DNA from: Mixophyes australis
Lineage: Eukaryota > Chordata > Amphibia > Anura > Limnodynastidae
Direction of reading: 5' to 3'
DNA: 64,000 nucleotides
Assembly (NCBI GenBank): GCA_036250195.1
Contig: JAVHZZ010000001.1
Coordinates: 381,221,907 to 381,285,906 of the forward strand
A program made the translations under genes and the position numbers. This document shows, one piece after another, positions 52,426-63,220 of the stretch. The notes beneath the pieces were generated by a model. It searched no databases, was not told the DNA's origin, and worked only from the letters and a program-made list of their open reading frames with translations. Every line of letters starts with the position of its first letter. Positions within the stretch are counted from its first letter, which is position 1.

Positions 52426-52729
52426 ATTATTATTAACCTTTAATTAGATAGCGCAAACACTGTTGCACAGTGCTTAACAGTGAATATTTAATCATTCAGC
52501 CCTGCCTCAGTGGAGCTTACAATCTATTTTTCCTACCACATGAACAAACAGTCTGGGGTTAATTTCTTCAGAAGAAAATAAACCTTCCAGTATGTTTTTG
52601 GAGTGTGGGAACCCTAGATAAAACTATAAAAAACAAACAAATTACACACTGATATAGCCCTGTTGGATTTAAACCCAAGGCCCCATTGCTGTGAGGCAGT
52701 AATGTTAACCACTGAGCCACCATGCCACC
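52426..52729 (-). mobile_element. Old SINE of the same type, minus strand
   Basis: It opens with TATTATTATT, then GATAGCGC, GAGCTTACAATCTA, CCAGTATGTTTTTGGAGTGT and GGGA, and ends with reversed head sequence (TGTGAGGCAGTAATGTTAAC, CACTGAGCCACCATGCC). It is clearly more diverged from the other copies than they are from each other, so it is older or a sister family. Confidence 0.75.
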
Positions 52730-55700
52730 CACACATATACCCAAAGCATTAGCATATTTACATATTTTTGTTCACATAATTGTTCAATATATATTACAGG
52801 TATGTGTATGCAAATCTGATAAGTAAAACCTGTAGTTTTACATCCCTATCTGTTCCACCAATTCATTAAAAAATTCAATCGATCTCATATTTAAAGCCAT
52901 AGTTAACAAAGTATATGTAGAAATACATTTGAAATTAAAAATAAGAAATATTAAATTGCTTAATATTCTGCATTATCAATCATTAATTATTATCTATCAC
53001 TACCCATTATGCATTCACTATATATGCATATACTTTTACAGCAACTAACGCACACAACACAGCCATTAGTTTATTTACTCTCTAGCTACTAAGCAATTAT
53101 CTTTACAGCCACTGGTCACCGATTTTATATCAACTATGCATCTCACTCTATAGCCACTACCAAGGTAACTTCAAAATGCATCCACATTATTGCCACTCCA
53201 ACAGTTACAGAATTATCACTAGTCACACACTGTATACTCAACATGCATATACTGTGTATCTACCATAGAAACTACAGTAAAGCTGCTAACAGATTCCTTG
53301 TCAAGTCACTACTACATATCATGTATACATTCTACCATATTTTCTGTATAAACACTACCAAATCCATTGTATGTTACTTTTCCTGCACTGTGCTATATCC
53401 ACTATGTAATTAAGCAAAATTCAAGCAGATTGACAATGTTCATATGTGATCAAGTCATTTTACACACACACACCTTCAGGCTTGAATTGATACATTTTAA
53501 TGTGTTTGTTTTTTTTGTTTTTAATTGTGGAGAGTGATCCTTGAAGAACAGTGAAATTTCAACACAGTGATGTTCTCTGTTTGAATTAAAAAGGTTAAAA
53601 CAGTAATCCCAAATAGAAGTTTTTTTTCTTTAAAATGGCAAGTTAAATATCCTTTAAGCATCTCATTTGTCATTTTTCTCCTACATCTTCCTACAAATCA
53701 TTAGTTCCTTTTCAAAATCACTCTGGAGGGAAAACAAGTATGACTGCCAGACATAAATGGAGGCTTTCAGACTCACAGAATGTCATGTGATGGCAGAGGG
53801 TTGAAAAGGATGGTTCGGGGAAAACTGGGCTCAGATGAGTATTCTAAAGCCTCTCTACTCACTATATCATGTGACTGTGGTTGACATGGTAGTCACAGCA
53901 CTGTGGAAAATTGCAGAATTTTCAATCCTTAATAGCAGTCTGACAAAATAAACAAGGAAAGTAGGTAATTACCAAGCTGCTCTTAAAGCCTGACACTGAT
54001 TTATGTAAAAAAAATGCTGCATTAAAATAGGTTTTAGCATTTAAAATATTATATAAATATAATATTATAATATTAAATATAATATTGAAAAATAAAAATA
54101 TTTAAAAATACTAATTTAAACCGAACTTAAACTGTGAATGTCAATCCTCTTATGCAAACAATGAACCATGAGTGGGAATGGTGAACCTCTAATGGAAACG
54201 GACAATGAACCTTGAATGGAAACCACAAACAGTGAACGCAAGTTGAAAATTTCAAACTATATAATCAAATCGGATTATGCTAAAGACTGGTGAAATTTGA
54301 TTGAGTTTTGAACTGGTTCAAAATTTTCAAGCCTCTCTAGTCACCACTATTCATTCTCTGTATGACCCCTATACTTTCACTGTAAGACACTACTGCATCC
54401 TTTTTTTCCTATAATTTTAACCAAGAATTATCACACTAGCCTTTTTCGTGTGTAATTATACAATGTTGTTTCTTTAATGAACCCTTTTGTATATTTGTAA
54501 CATATTCGTATAATGAGGAGTGGACTAGAAATTACTTAAACTTTGAGGACACATGACTCTTAGGGACCAATTCAATTTGGCTGCATTATTCTAGGAATGA
54601 TGGGGCCTGTGCACTATTACCATTACTAAGGTAATAGTGAGCAGTATTACTGTTAGTACAGTAATTTTAGCACAGATTTTTGCTCGCAGTCCTTGGTACC
54701 ACAAGCAATAATCCATAAAATCACTATGATCACTATGACAAACTATAAAAGTATGCCACTAAGGATATCACATACAATGATTTAAACTTTATCTCCAACT
54801 TGAGTCATCATTGAAATCACACAACACTCTACATAGCATTTGTGCTACATATCAAAAGTATAGATATTATGAAAACATATTTAGGATAAATACTGAATAT
54901 ACTGTCATAGTGAGGGTAGTGCTATAAAGTGAATGGTGTTTTACATAATGTATATACAGTATTTCAGTGCAAAATTGTGTGGAGAGTTTACCTGGTAGTA
55001 AGTGAGCATGGAGGTACAAGATGTCATATGCACTTAACTGTCCCACAAAACCAAGTAATACGCAAAGAGAATAGTGCAGCACTGTTGTAACTCTTTATTG
55101 CTGTCATCAATTAAAAAGACTATGGTGTATTATTCTAAGCACATACCAATTCCTCAGAAGTGTTATAAGAACTGCATCAGTACTGCTGATGTAATAATGT
55201 ACTTTATAAGGTGCTTTTAACTATGTTTCTTCTTTTATTTTATATATTAGAATTCAGGAATTTCATGTGGTCTTTTTTTTTTTTTATATGAACAGGAATT
55301 TATGAGTTAAAATAGGAAATGACATGAAATATCCAGTAGGAACAGGTGCAGTTCGTTAAGCTTCATGGTTTACTTTAATCAAACAATCATGTTAAGATAA
55401 TCAAACCTTTCTCCAATTGACTTGCTGTTGTTGGCATCTACGTTGGCAATTGATATTACAGGGAAAAGTGTAATTGATATATTTAGTGATATACTTAGAA
55501 TCACTTCAAGGCTGTATAACTATGAGGCTGTGTTGCCAGAAAGTGATCCTTGGCAGACTGAAAACTGGGTTTCATTCTTCTGTACCAAAGACCATGAGTA
55601 GGAATTGATGGGCATGTGACTCGTGTAATTATTTCTTATGTGTCAACTGTCATTCTGATTTTTCGATGTTTACAGTTCAATAAAGCACAAGAATTTAAAT

Positions 55701-56197
55701 TATAGCTTAGTAACTGTGAAACCTCAATGATTACATAATAATAGACTAAGCAAGATTTTGTATGCTTTCTTTAGAAGTCCTATTTGTGTCTTTTAAGGTA
55801 CTATAATGTCATGGATAAAAGACTCCTTTGCACAAATAGCATGTGTTAATGGTTTACCATGCAGATTTGTAGTGCATATTCTATGCATTTCTAAGCACTT
55901 AAAATGTGTATACAGTTTTACACAGCAATTAAAGACTATGGGGCCTTATGCATATTTGTAAATGTGTATGTATTCTGTTATGTTGTATTTTACTGTCTAG
56001 GTGCAAATTGCCTCCATGTGCCACCATTGTTTTACAACTGAATACATTGAAAATGCATTTAACAACACAAGTATTACAATATTACATGCATTTTTAAAAT
56101 ATATTTCATATGTATTTTACTAATGTTACTTCCTCTTTCTGATAGGAAATGGCAAAATGTGACTTTAACAATGCAAATAGATTTTGAACAGACACTT
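52730..56197. other. AT-rich stretch, no gene seen
   Basis: No gene, RNA or delimited element. At 53000-53330 loosely periodic CACTA/ATGCAT phrases suggest a very decayed tandem repeat, and 54140-54240 repeats AATGAACC(T/A)TGAATGGAA-like phrases. Short AT runs occur at 54040-54110. Confidence 0.5.
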
Positions 56198-56373
56198 GGG
56201 GCTAGATTTACTAAACTGTGGGTTTGTAAAAGTGGAGATGTTGCCTATAGCAACCAATCAGATTCTAGCTTTCATTTATTTAGTGCATTCTTCAAAATAA
56301 CAGCTAGAATCTGATTGGTTGCTATAGGCAACATCTCCACTTTTACAAACCCGCAGTTTAGTAAATATACCCC
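56198..56373. mobile_element. Palindromic MITE (hairpin), copy 1
   Basis: The 176-bp unit folds almost entirely: arms of about 75 bp, from GGGGCTAGATTTACTAAACT to the mirrored AGTTTAGTAAATATACCCC, with a ~25-bp loop. The stem includes AGTGGAGATGTTGCCTATAG and CAACCAATCAGATTCTAGCT. The same element occurs at 60129-60300. It has no coding capacity. Confidence 0.9.
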
Positions 56374-57731
56374 TTGATGTTAAAGATACATATTTAAAAC
56401 TATAGAAAAGTAGCATGTTTTGGTAATTGTGATATAAATAAACAAATTAATGATTTTTCATGTTTATTTTAACAAGTATTCTGGTAGAGAGCGGAATGAA
56501 ATACAAATATGAGCACACCAGGATTGGACTTTTGTTCAATATTATTGCCTTGCCAACTTGACAAAAAAACAGAAGACTATATGCCAGAAATAACTGTGAG
56601 CATCATCTTAGTGGTGTGTGGTGTCCAGGGCACTTGGTACCTGGTCTACTGTGTCCATCACCCGGAACATGCTGAGCTGCCCTGCATAGTGATCCCCAGA
56701 CAGCTCTGCTCTCTCTGCAGGTGAACAGTTGGTCTGTTTTGTTTTGCTTGTTTGCAATGCCTCCCACAGTCACACCTGGAACCTACTCTGCAAGATACAC
56801 ATGGGAAGTTATTCAGCTTGCTATAATATATTATAAAAAATAAGTAATCCATTATTATAAGTAATCAAGTTAATTATTTAATGCAAAACTGACAAGCTAT
56901 CCATTTTAAAATATTTTTTTAAGCATCAAAATAAAGGTACTATAGTGCAAACAAATCTAGAATTTGCAATGAAAGATTGACCTATGTCATTTATTAATAT
57001 GTATGGTATATACATTGTAATGTAGGCTGTGTATACACAGTGGCAAACATGTATACACAGTGGCAAACAAGGTACATACGTGTACAAGGTCTGCATGTCT
57101 CATTTGTTCATTTGTTGTTGAGATAAAACACTCACATAAATTTACAACAATAAAGAAAGCCAGAATTCATCCTCACGCAGGAAAATAGGAAACAACGATT
57201 GATCTGGACATGTAAGCCAAGCAGGGAAATGTGACACTTAATAAATAAGTAGCAAAAAACAGTGAAAAAAATATTTCCAATGTCGAAGAACACGAAGCAT
57301 TGTTGCCAACACTCATACAAAATGTACTATAGGAACTTAACAAATTGGTCAAACTACTGATGTTTTGAATATGAAGCTGAAATGACCAGAACCAATGTGT
57401 GCTCATCGCCTATCACATTTCCATCTCTGCTCCCTGGCACTCAGCAGAAGTACAGATACACATTAACAAAAGAATCAAAAATGTAAAGTGATACTAAAAC
57501 AAAAACCATTAGTGCTCTCCTCATGCAATTGTACTCTTTTAGCCAGAGCCTTTTCCTAAATGTGATCCTGTAAGTAAAAACAACAGTAAGCTTTTGCAAA
57601 ATAAGGAACTACTGTACACATGATGATTCTGAAAACATCAAAATGGTTATAATAAAAAAAAAAAAGAAAAATAGGAACTGTACTTTACCTTTCAGGATAC
57701 ATAAAATTATTTTTAACAAATTGTTAACAAT
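56374..57731. other. No gene seen
   Basis: Non-coding DNA. A 19-bp direct repeat (GTATACACAGTGGCAAACA) lies at about 57031-57069. The ORFs here lack recognisable motifs. Confidence 0.45.
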
Positions 57732-57906
57732 CAGGGGCAGGCTGGGCTGGAGGGCAGGGGGGCATCTGCCACCTGGGCCAGTACCATAGTGGGCTACTTT
57801 GGGTTGGGTCGCCTGGTCACCTGCATTTTTTTTTTCTTTAAAAAGTTCCAATAGGCTGCTGAGTCGAGTCTTGACCCCTGGGCTAACATTTGCCAGCCCT
57901 TGCCTG
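57732..57906. mobile_element. Short hAT-type MITE
   Basis: 175 bp with inverted ends CAGGGGCAGGCTGGGC and (reverse complement of the right end) CAGGCAAGGGCTGGCA. It is flanked by an 8-bp duplication, TTAACAAT at 57724-57731 and TGAACAAT at 57907-57914 (7 of 8). Confidence 0.75.
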
Positions 57907-58370
57907 TGAACAATGGTTAAATAAATTAAATATAATTACCTGTTTGGAAATCTCTGGGAAACTAGAAAATTAACCTGTGTGTTGCATATATTTAGATGCC
58001 TTCTTCTCCCTTGCCAGAAGCAACAATATTATTTTATATATGTCATGTACATGACAATTTGCATGGAGCATAAAAGAACAGAAGATATTCATGCACTAAT
58101 GTCAAACAAATTGCTCATGGCAAAAAAAAACAATAAATGACATATCTAATATCAGGAGTCAAGCAATGTCTCCACTGGTTTCTGAAAACAAATCTATATT
58201 TATATAGATATTATATTATATTAGTCAGTCTTCCTGCAGGCACTGTTTTTGTTCTGCTGTTGTATCCTAAAGCCATGGTAAACTTACTCATCAAGGTTTT
58301 GTTATTGTTTTTTCTTATAGGTTTGCAGACGTCATTTTGCTAATTTTGCTTGTGGGCCCCTAATCATAAT
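57907..58370. other. No feature identified
   Basis: AT-rich non-coding spacer. Confidence 0.4.
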
Positions 58371-58679
58371 GGGTCTGGTTTAGTAAGGAAAGTTAAGCAA
58401 AAGTAAGTAAGTAATGCAAAAACATGTTGCATTAGAGAGGGAGGTAAATTTAAAATGTGAATGCAGATTTATAGTTGGGGTAGGGCAAGTCCTAGATCAA
58501 ATTTAAATTTCAGTGTACAAATAAGCTATCAAGAATTTGTGTGCTACATGAAAAAACAGCCAGTATTTAACTTATGTGCAAAAAATATTAAACTAATTTA
58601 TACCCCTTGCATTGCAACATGGTTTTGTCCAGAAAACTTACTACATTTTTTGCTTAACTTTCCCTAATGAATCAGGCCC
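58371..58679. mobile_element. MITE with ~34-bp terminal inverted repeats
   Basis: Left end GGGTCTGGTTTAGTAAGGAA(AGTTAAGCAAAA); reverse complement of the right end GGGCCTGATTCATTAGGGAA(AGTTAAGCAAAA). AAT lies directly outside both ends (58368-58370 and 58680-58682), a possible 3-bp target duplication as in PIF/Harbinger MITEs. No coding. Confidence 0.75.
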
Positions 58680-60128
58680 AATATGAGGAACTGGCATGGT
58701 TTTGCATCTGATATCATTATACAGAACCTCAAGAAAACAAAGGAAAAATGTGTGCAATTTATGTTTTATGGACTACTACTCCAAAGTAAACAGGTTACAA
58801 ATACGCATATTTTATGGACAATTTAATGCAGTGATCACAAACAACTGATGATTTTATCAAGTCTGAAATTGTGTCATATTTATTTGTATAAACCCTCTGT
58901 AATAACTTACTGACCTATTATTTGCTATTATGTTTTTTTATATTAATTGCATTATAAACACATGGCAGTTATTCCAGCGTGTATTCCTATGCATCATGCA
59001 AATGTATTGATTGGATGCACAACCATTCATATATGCATGGAAATCCATAATCCATTTAGGCTAATTGAGATTGCAAAGAAGGAAATAACCTATAAGTTTC
59101 AAGCCATAATTGCTTTAATTTCAAGCTTTTTATAATTGTTTAAAGAATAAGCATGTTTTTAAGGAAAGTGGTCCCTGGTATATTATTGAATATATGGGTC
59201 ATAGTATACTGACCCATAATGGTGTATCATAAATCGTCTTCTGACATATATAAAACATACTAGTAGGTTAATTGGCTGCTATCAAAACTAACTGGTTTCA
59301 CTCAAAAAAATAAAAAAAATATAAAGCTGGAGCCAATTATAAGGGTAGAAGGCAGAATAGAAGTCATAGAACCTTCTCAATTTTTAGATTGTTACACCAT
59401 TGTTACATTTTGTTACATTGTCCTATTTTTACTTTTAAAATGTCTATAAGTTTATTATACTACTTTATTTCAAACACACACTACTACATGAAAGGCTGGC
59501 ATTTAAATTTGTTTGATCTATTCACTTCTGATTACTCAGCAGCACAGTGTTATCATACAATTTACATATTCACCCACCCTAAACCAATGTTAATATTGTC
59601 AGTCACATTCAGTTATAATATTTTATTTATTATACGTATTTATTTAGGTGAAAGTAAGTAAACTGTTCATATAAGTCTGCTCATTAATGGCAGTTGTTAG
59701 TATTTGTGAGAGGTCAACAAACTTGGAATCACACCACATGTATATAATAAAAATAGGGAGTTTTGATAATTATTTTCTCGTTTACACTGAACAGATGCTC
59801 CCTGGGATTGTTTTATTATACATATTTTCTGTTTCATAATAATGTCAAAATATGTGGTTTAAGACTTTCAGCTCGCAGGGATTATGAACCTTTCTGACGC
59901 CTCTGACTTTCTATAAAATGGGGGTGATTACTTACTGATTAACGGATTTTGACTTAGCAAAATTAAAGATTCTTCCTATAACCATTCTCAGTATGTTGGA
60001 CTAGATTGAAATTTATATTTGTATTTATTACATAAATAAGTCAGTTGGATATCACTGATAAATAAATATTGAATTCAATGTTAGAAAGTTGCCTTATATC
60101 CATCTGGATTTGAGCTCTACATGAAGTG
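58680..60128. other. AT-rich stretch with one SINE-core fragment
   Basis: Apart from the fragment at 59252-59289, nothing can be supported. Confidence 0.45.
59252..59289 (+). repeat. Isolated SINE core fragment
   Basis: AAAACATACTAGTAGGTTAATTGGCTGCTATCAAAA-type sequence (38 bp) matches the middle of the SINE at 61479-61843 almost exactly, but without the head or tail. Confidence 0.8.
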
Positions 60129-60300
60129 TTAGATTTACTAAACTGCGGGTTTGAAAAAGTGGAGATGTTGCCAGTAGTAACCAATCATATTCTAGCTGTC
60201 ATTTTGCAGAATGTACTAAATAACTGATAACTAGAATCTGATTGGTTGCCATAGGCAATATCTCCACTTTTTCAAACCCGCAGTTTAGTAAATATACCGC
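60129..60300. mobile_element. Palindromic MITE (hairpin), copy 2
   Basis: Same family as 56198-56373: TAGATTTACTAAACTGCGGG at the left and CCCGCAGTTTAGTAAATATA at the right, arms of ~75 bp, stem including GTGGAGATGTTGCC. The left terminal GGGG has mutated to GTGT. Confidence 0.88.
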
Positions 60301-61478
60301 TAAAAGTCTGCCATCTACACCCATTTCAATAATATCATGTCGGAAAAAAAAATGTCGGTGACCGATGCAAACTTTGTCATTTTGCAAACAGCGCCATTGT
60401 GTTAAAAGTGAATATCTGAAAGTGCTTCTTTAATTAATTGTATGCTGATATTTTACTGCTTGTTTGTTTAAGAATTTTATTACTAGCCTTTGCTAAGAGT
60501 TATTGGGGGCTGATTGAAGTCACTGATCAGATGTGCTTAACCATATATTATCGGTGTTCTATGGCTGCAAGCCAGTTATGTCTGCATTAGCTATTGTGTG
60601 TAGTTTGAAGTGTGTTTAATTACAAGAGTACTAGAATTATAGCACATAATTTGGAGTTTTGTCATAGTTAACCAGGAGATAAAACAGAGAAGAATATGCT
60701 ACCCAATACCACTGCTACAGGAGGTCACAATCCAAAAGATCTGAGGTGTGTTTTTTTATTTAATTATTTAATTGTTTACTGAATAATTTATGACTGTCTT
60801 TGTAATGTGCTATTAGTAGGGGTTAATTCACTTCTTGAACAGACAGAGGCAGTGTCAGCAAGTATGCATTTGAATTTTGAAGTGTGTATTTGTTTCAAGT
60901 GTATACGCCATTTTGTATAGCAGAGTAACAATTACACAAGACTTGAACAAAAGGGGAACAGGAGGGGAACATTCTACCAGGAAACACAGCTACATGAGGA
61001 CAACATTCAGCATTCACCTGCAACTCCATACTTTATTCCTGATGTTTCCATGTCTCCTTGGCTACAAGCGTCACATCTCTAGACCTCTGTATTTTACTGC
61101 AACATCCCCACTGTTTAATAAGCCTGCTGTTCTAATTGCTCAGCCATTCCCTCCCCTTGCAACAGCTGTTTCACTTTTATATCTAATCATCGTATTTTCA
61201 AGGCTTTGCCTGCAATCACAAGTATGATGAGTTAAAACTGAGTTTGAACTGGATTTGGACTGGCCCTTAGTCCACTTTCCTATTTCATGCCTCTGCAAGG
61301 TCTCAATTAATACATCTCCTATAACTTATTACTCTCCATTCAACACTTCCACCCACTCCCCGACATGGCTCCTCACATCATGAATCCATAGTACAGACCC
61401 AAGCCTATCCCCCTTTTCCGCTGTTGCACCCCCATCCACTACATATAGCCCACTTGTCCTCCCCAAATATCCAATCCT
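60301..61478. other. No gene seen
   Basis: Non-coding DNA. The 116-codon ORF at 60877-61227 has a hydrophobic C-terminus but no known motif and is considered chance. Confidence 0.45.
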
Positions 61479-61683
61479 GGGCAGCACGGTGGTGGAATGG
61501 TTAGCACTTCTGCCTCACAGCGCTGGGGTCATGAGTTCAATTCCCGACCATGGCCTTATCTGTGTGAAGTTTTTATGTTCTCCTTGTGTTTGCGTGGGTT
61601 TCCTCCGGGTGCTCCGGTTTCCTCCCACACTCCAAAAACATACTAGTAGGTTAATTGGCTGCTATCAAAAAAATTGACCCTAG

Positions 61684-61714
<31 letters not shown>

Positions 61715-61843
61715 GTGTGTGTGTATGTTAGGGAATTTAGACTGTAAGCTCCAATCGGGCAGGGATTGATGTGAATGAGTTCTCTGTACAGCGCTGCGGA
61801 ATCAGTGGCGCTATATAAATAAATGATGATGACAATGATGAAC
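61479..61843 (+). mobile_element. tRNA-derived SINE (V-SINE-like), full length
   Basis: Head GGGCAGCACGGTGGTGGAAT with A-box-like TGGTTAGCACTTC and B-box-like GAGTTCAATTCC, core TTTGCGTGGGTTTCCTCCGG, a (CT)n expansion at 61684-61710 in place of the TG run of the 12656 copy, then AGACTGTAAGCTCCAATCGG, GGCGCTATATAAATAAATGA and a GATGATGACAATGATG tail. The LTR at 61845 starts directly after its tail. Confidence 0.88.
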
Positions 61844-61844
61844 C

Positions 61845-63201
61845 TGTCACGGGCACTAAGAGTTTTACCCAGAATTCACCAGGTGTAGCTACACTGACCT
61901 CTAGGTAGTGTGGTGAATCAGTGGAACCATACAGTAGAATAAAGAAAAGGAATGTCAATAGTATAAATGCTGAGTCTTGGCACCGTGGAACTGTGATGGT
62001 ACAGCAGTTTAGTAAACAGGATAAAATGAGGAAAGAGTTCAAGTGCCTTAGCACGCAGGTAGCATATAGCAGGCCAGTACTTGATAACTGGATAACGTTA
62101 GGCAAAGACCAATCAACAATATAGTAGAAGAGTCAGCGACTTGCTGCTACAATACAGAGGCACTTGTAGACTTTAGTCCAGCTAATAGGTACCATACAGA
62201 GTAGTAGCTATATCACATGGAAACATGAATGGTCTACAGCTGGTAAGTTTCACCACGGATATGTAGAGAAGACTTGTCCAGCGCAGGTGTGTAACAGAAT
62301 AGCGTGAGTGGTCTGCAATTGGCAAGTTGTACCACTGATGTGAAGGGAAGACTTGTCCAGGCGCAGGCATGGAACGGAGTAACGTGAGTGGTCTGCAATA
62401 GGCAAGTTTTACCACTGATGTGTAGAGAAGACTTGTCCAGGTGCAGGCATGTAACAGAGCAACGTGAGTGGTCTGCAATAGGCAAGTTGTACCACTGATG
62501 TGAAGGGAAGACTTGTCCAGGTGCAGGCATGTAACAGAGCAACGTGAGTGGTCTGCAATAGGCAAGTTGTACCACTGAGGTATAGAGGAGACTTGTCAAG
62601 GAGCAGGAAGGTAACGGAGGTAGCGAGAGTAGTCTGCAGCGGGTAAGTTCTACTACCTTTGTGGAGAGGAGGCTTGTCCAGAAGCAGGCAGGAAACGGAG
62701 GTAGCGAGAGCAGTCTGCAGTGGGTAACTTCTACTACCGATGTGGAGAGAAGACTTGTCCAGAAGCAGGCAGGTAATGGAGGTAGCAAGAGTAGTCTGCA
62801 GCGGGTAAGTTCTACTACCGATGTGGAGAGGAGACTTGTGCAGGAGCAGGCAGGTAACGGAGGTAGCGAGAGTAGTCTGCAGCGGGTAAGTTCTACTACC
62901 GATGTGGAGAGGAGACTTGTCCAGAGCAAACGGATAACACGAGCAGAAACAGGAAACACCTCAGAGTCTCAAGGAATGAGAACCAAGAACAGGCAAAGGT
63001 AATAGGGCAACAGGTGCCTTAAGTACTGAGAGGTGATTATTTAACCAATGAGACTAGAGGCGAGGTAATAACAGTTCAGGGTTTCTGCACATGCGCAATC
63101 TTAGTCAAGATGGCGGACGGTCGCGGCTCAGGAGAGGCGCCGGCAGGAGCGAGAGAGACCCATGTCCCAACCTAGAGGCACTAACAGTCCGGTGAGTGAC
63201 A
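61845..63201 (-). repeat. 3' LTR of Ty3/gypsy copy C
   Basis: A 1357-bp unit that on the minus strand starts TGTCACTCACCGG and ends GTGCCCGTGACA, preceded (minus strand) by a purine tract AAAAGGGGGGGTAC. About 700 bp of it is an 80/81-bp minisatellite. The left boundary rests on the TG...CA form and the matched TGTCAC ends; the second target-site copy is outside the window, so it cannot be confirmed by duplication. Confidence 0.7.
62231..62935 (+). repeat. 80/81-bp minisatellite inside the LTR, about nine units
   Basis: GTCTGCA(A/G) marks the start of units at 62231 (GTCTACAG), 62311, 62391, 62471, 62551, 62632, 62713, 62794 and 62875. The first four are 80 bp; the later ones are 81 bp and form a second subfamily (GGTAGCGAGAG, GGGTAAGTTCTACTACC) against the first (AACGTGAGTG, GGCAAGTTGTACCACTG). 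The 81-bp units keep frame and give a repeated 27-codon ORF (62661-63002) that is a by-product of the array. Confidence 0.95.
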
Positions 63202-63220
63202 GTACCCCCCCTTTTAAAGG
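63202..63220 (-). promoter_or_regulatory. Polypurine tract of gypsy copy C
   Basis: On the minus strand CTTTAAAAGGGGGGGTAC directly precedes the LTR TG, the expected plus-strand primer site of an LTR retrotransposon. Copy A has the same GGTAC-TGTCA junction. Confidence 0.7.

Noticed and set aside
60877..61227. 116-codon ORF as a host gene
   Set aside because: No motif, no splice or promoter context, ordinary AT-rich composition.
62661..63002. Protein with 27-residue repeats
   Set aside because: The frame is a by-product of the 81-bp minisatellite; the 80-bp units next to it break frame, and it lies inside an LTR.
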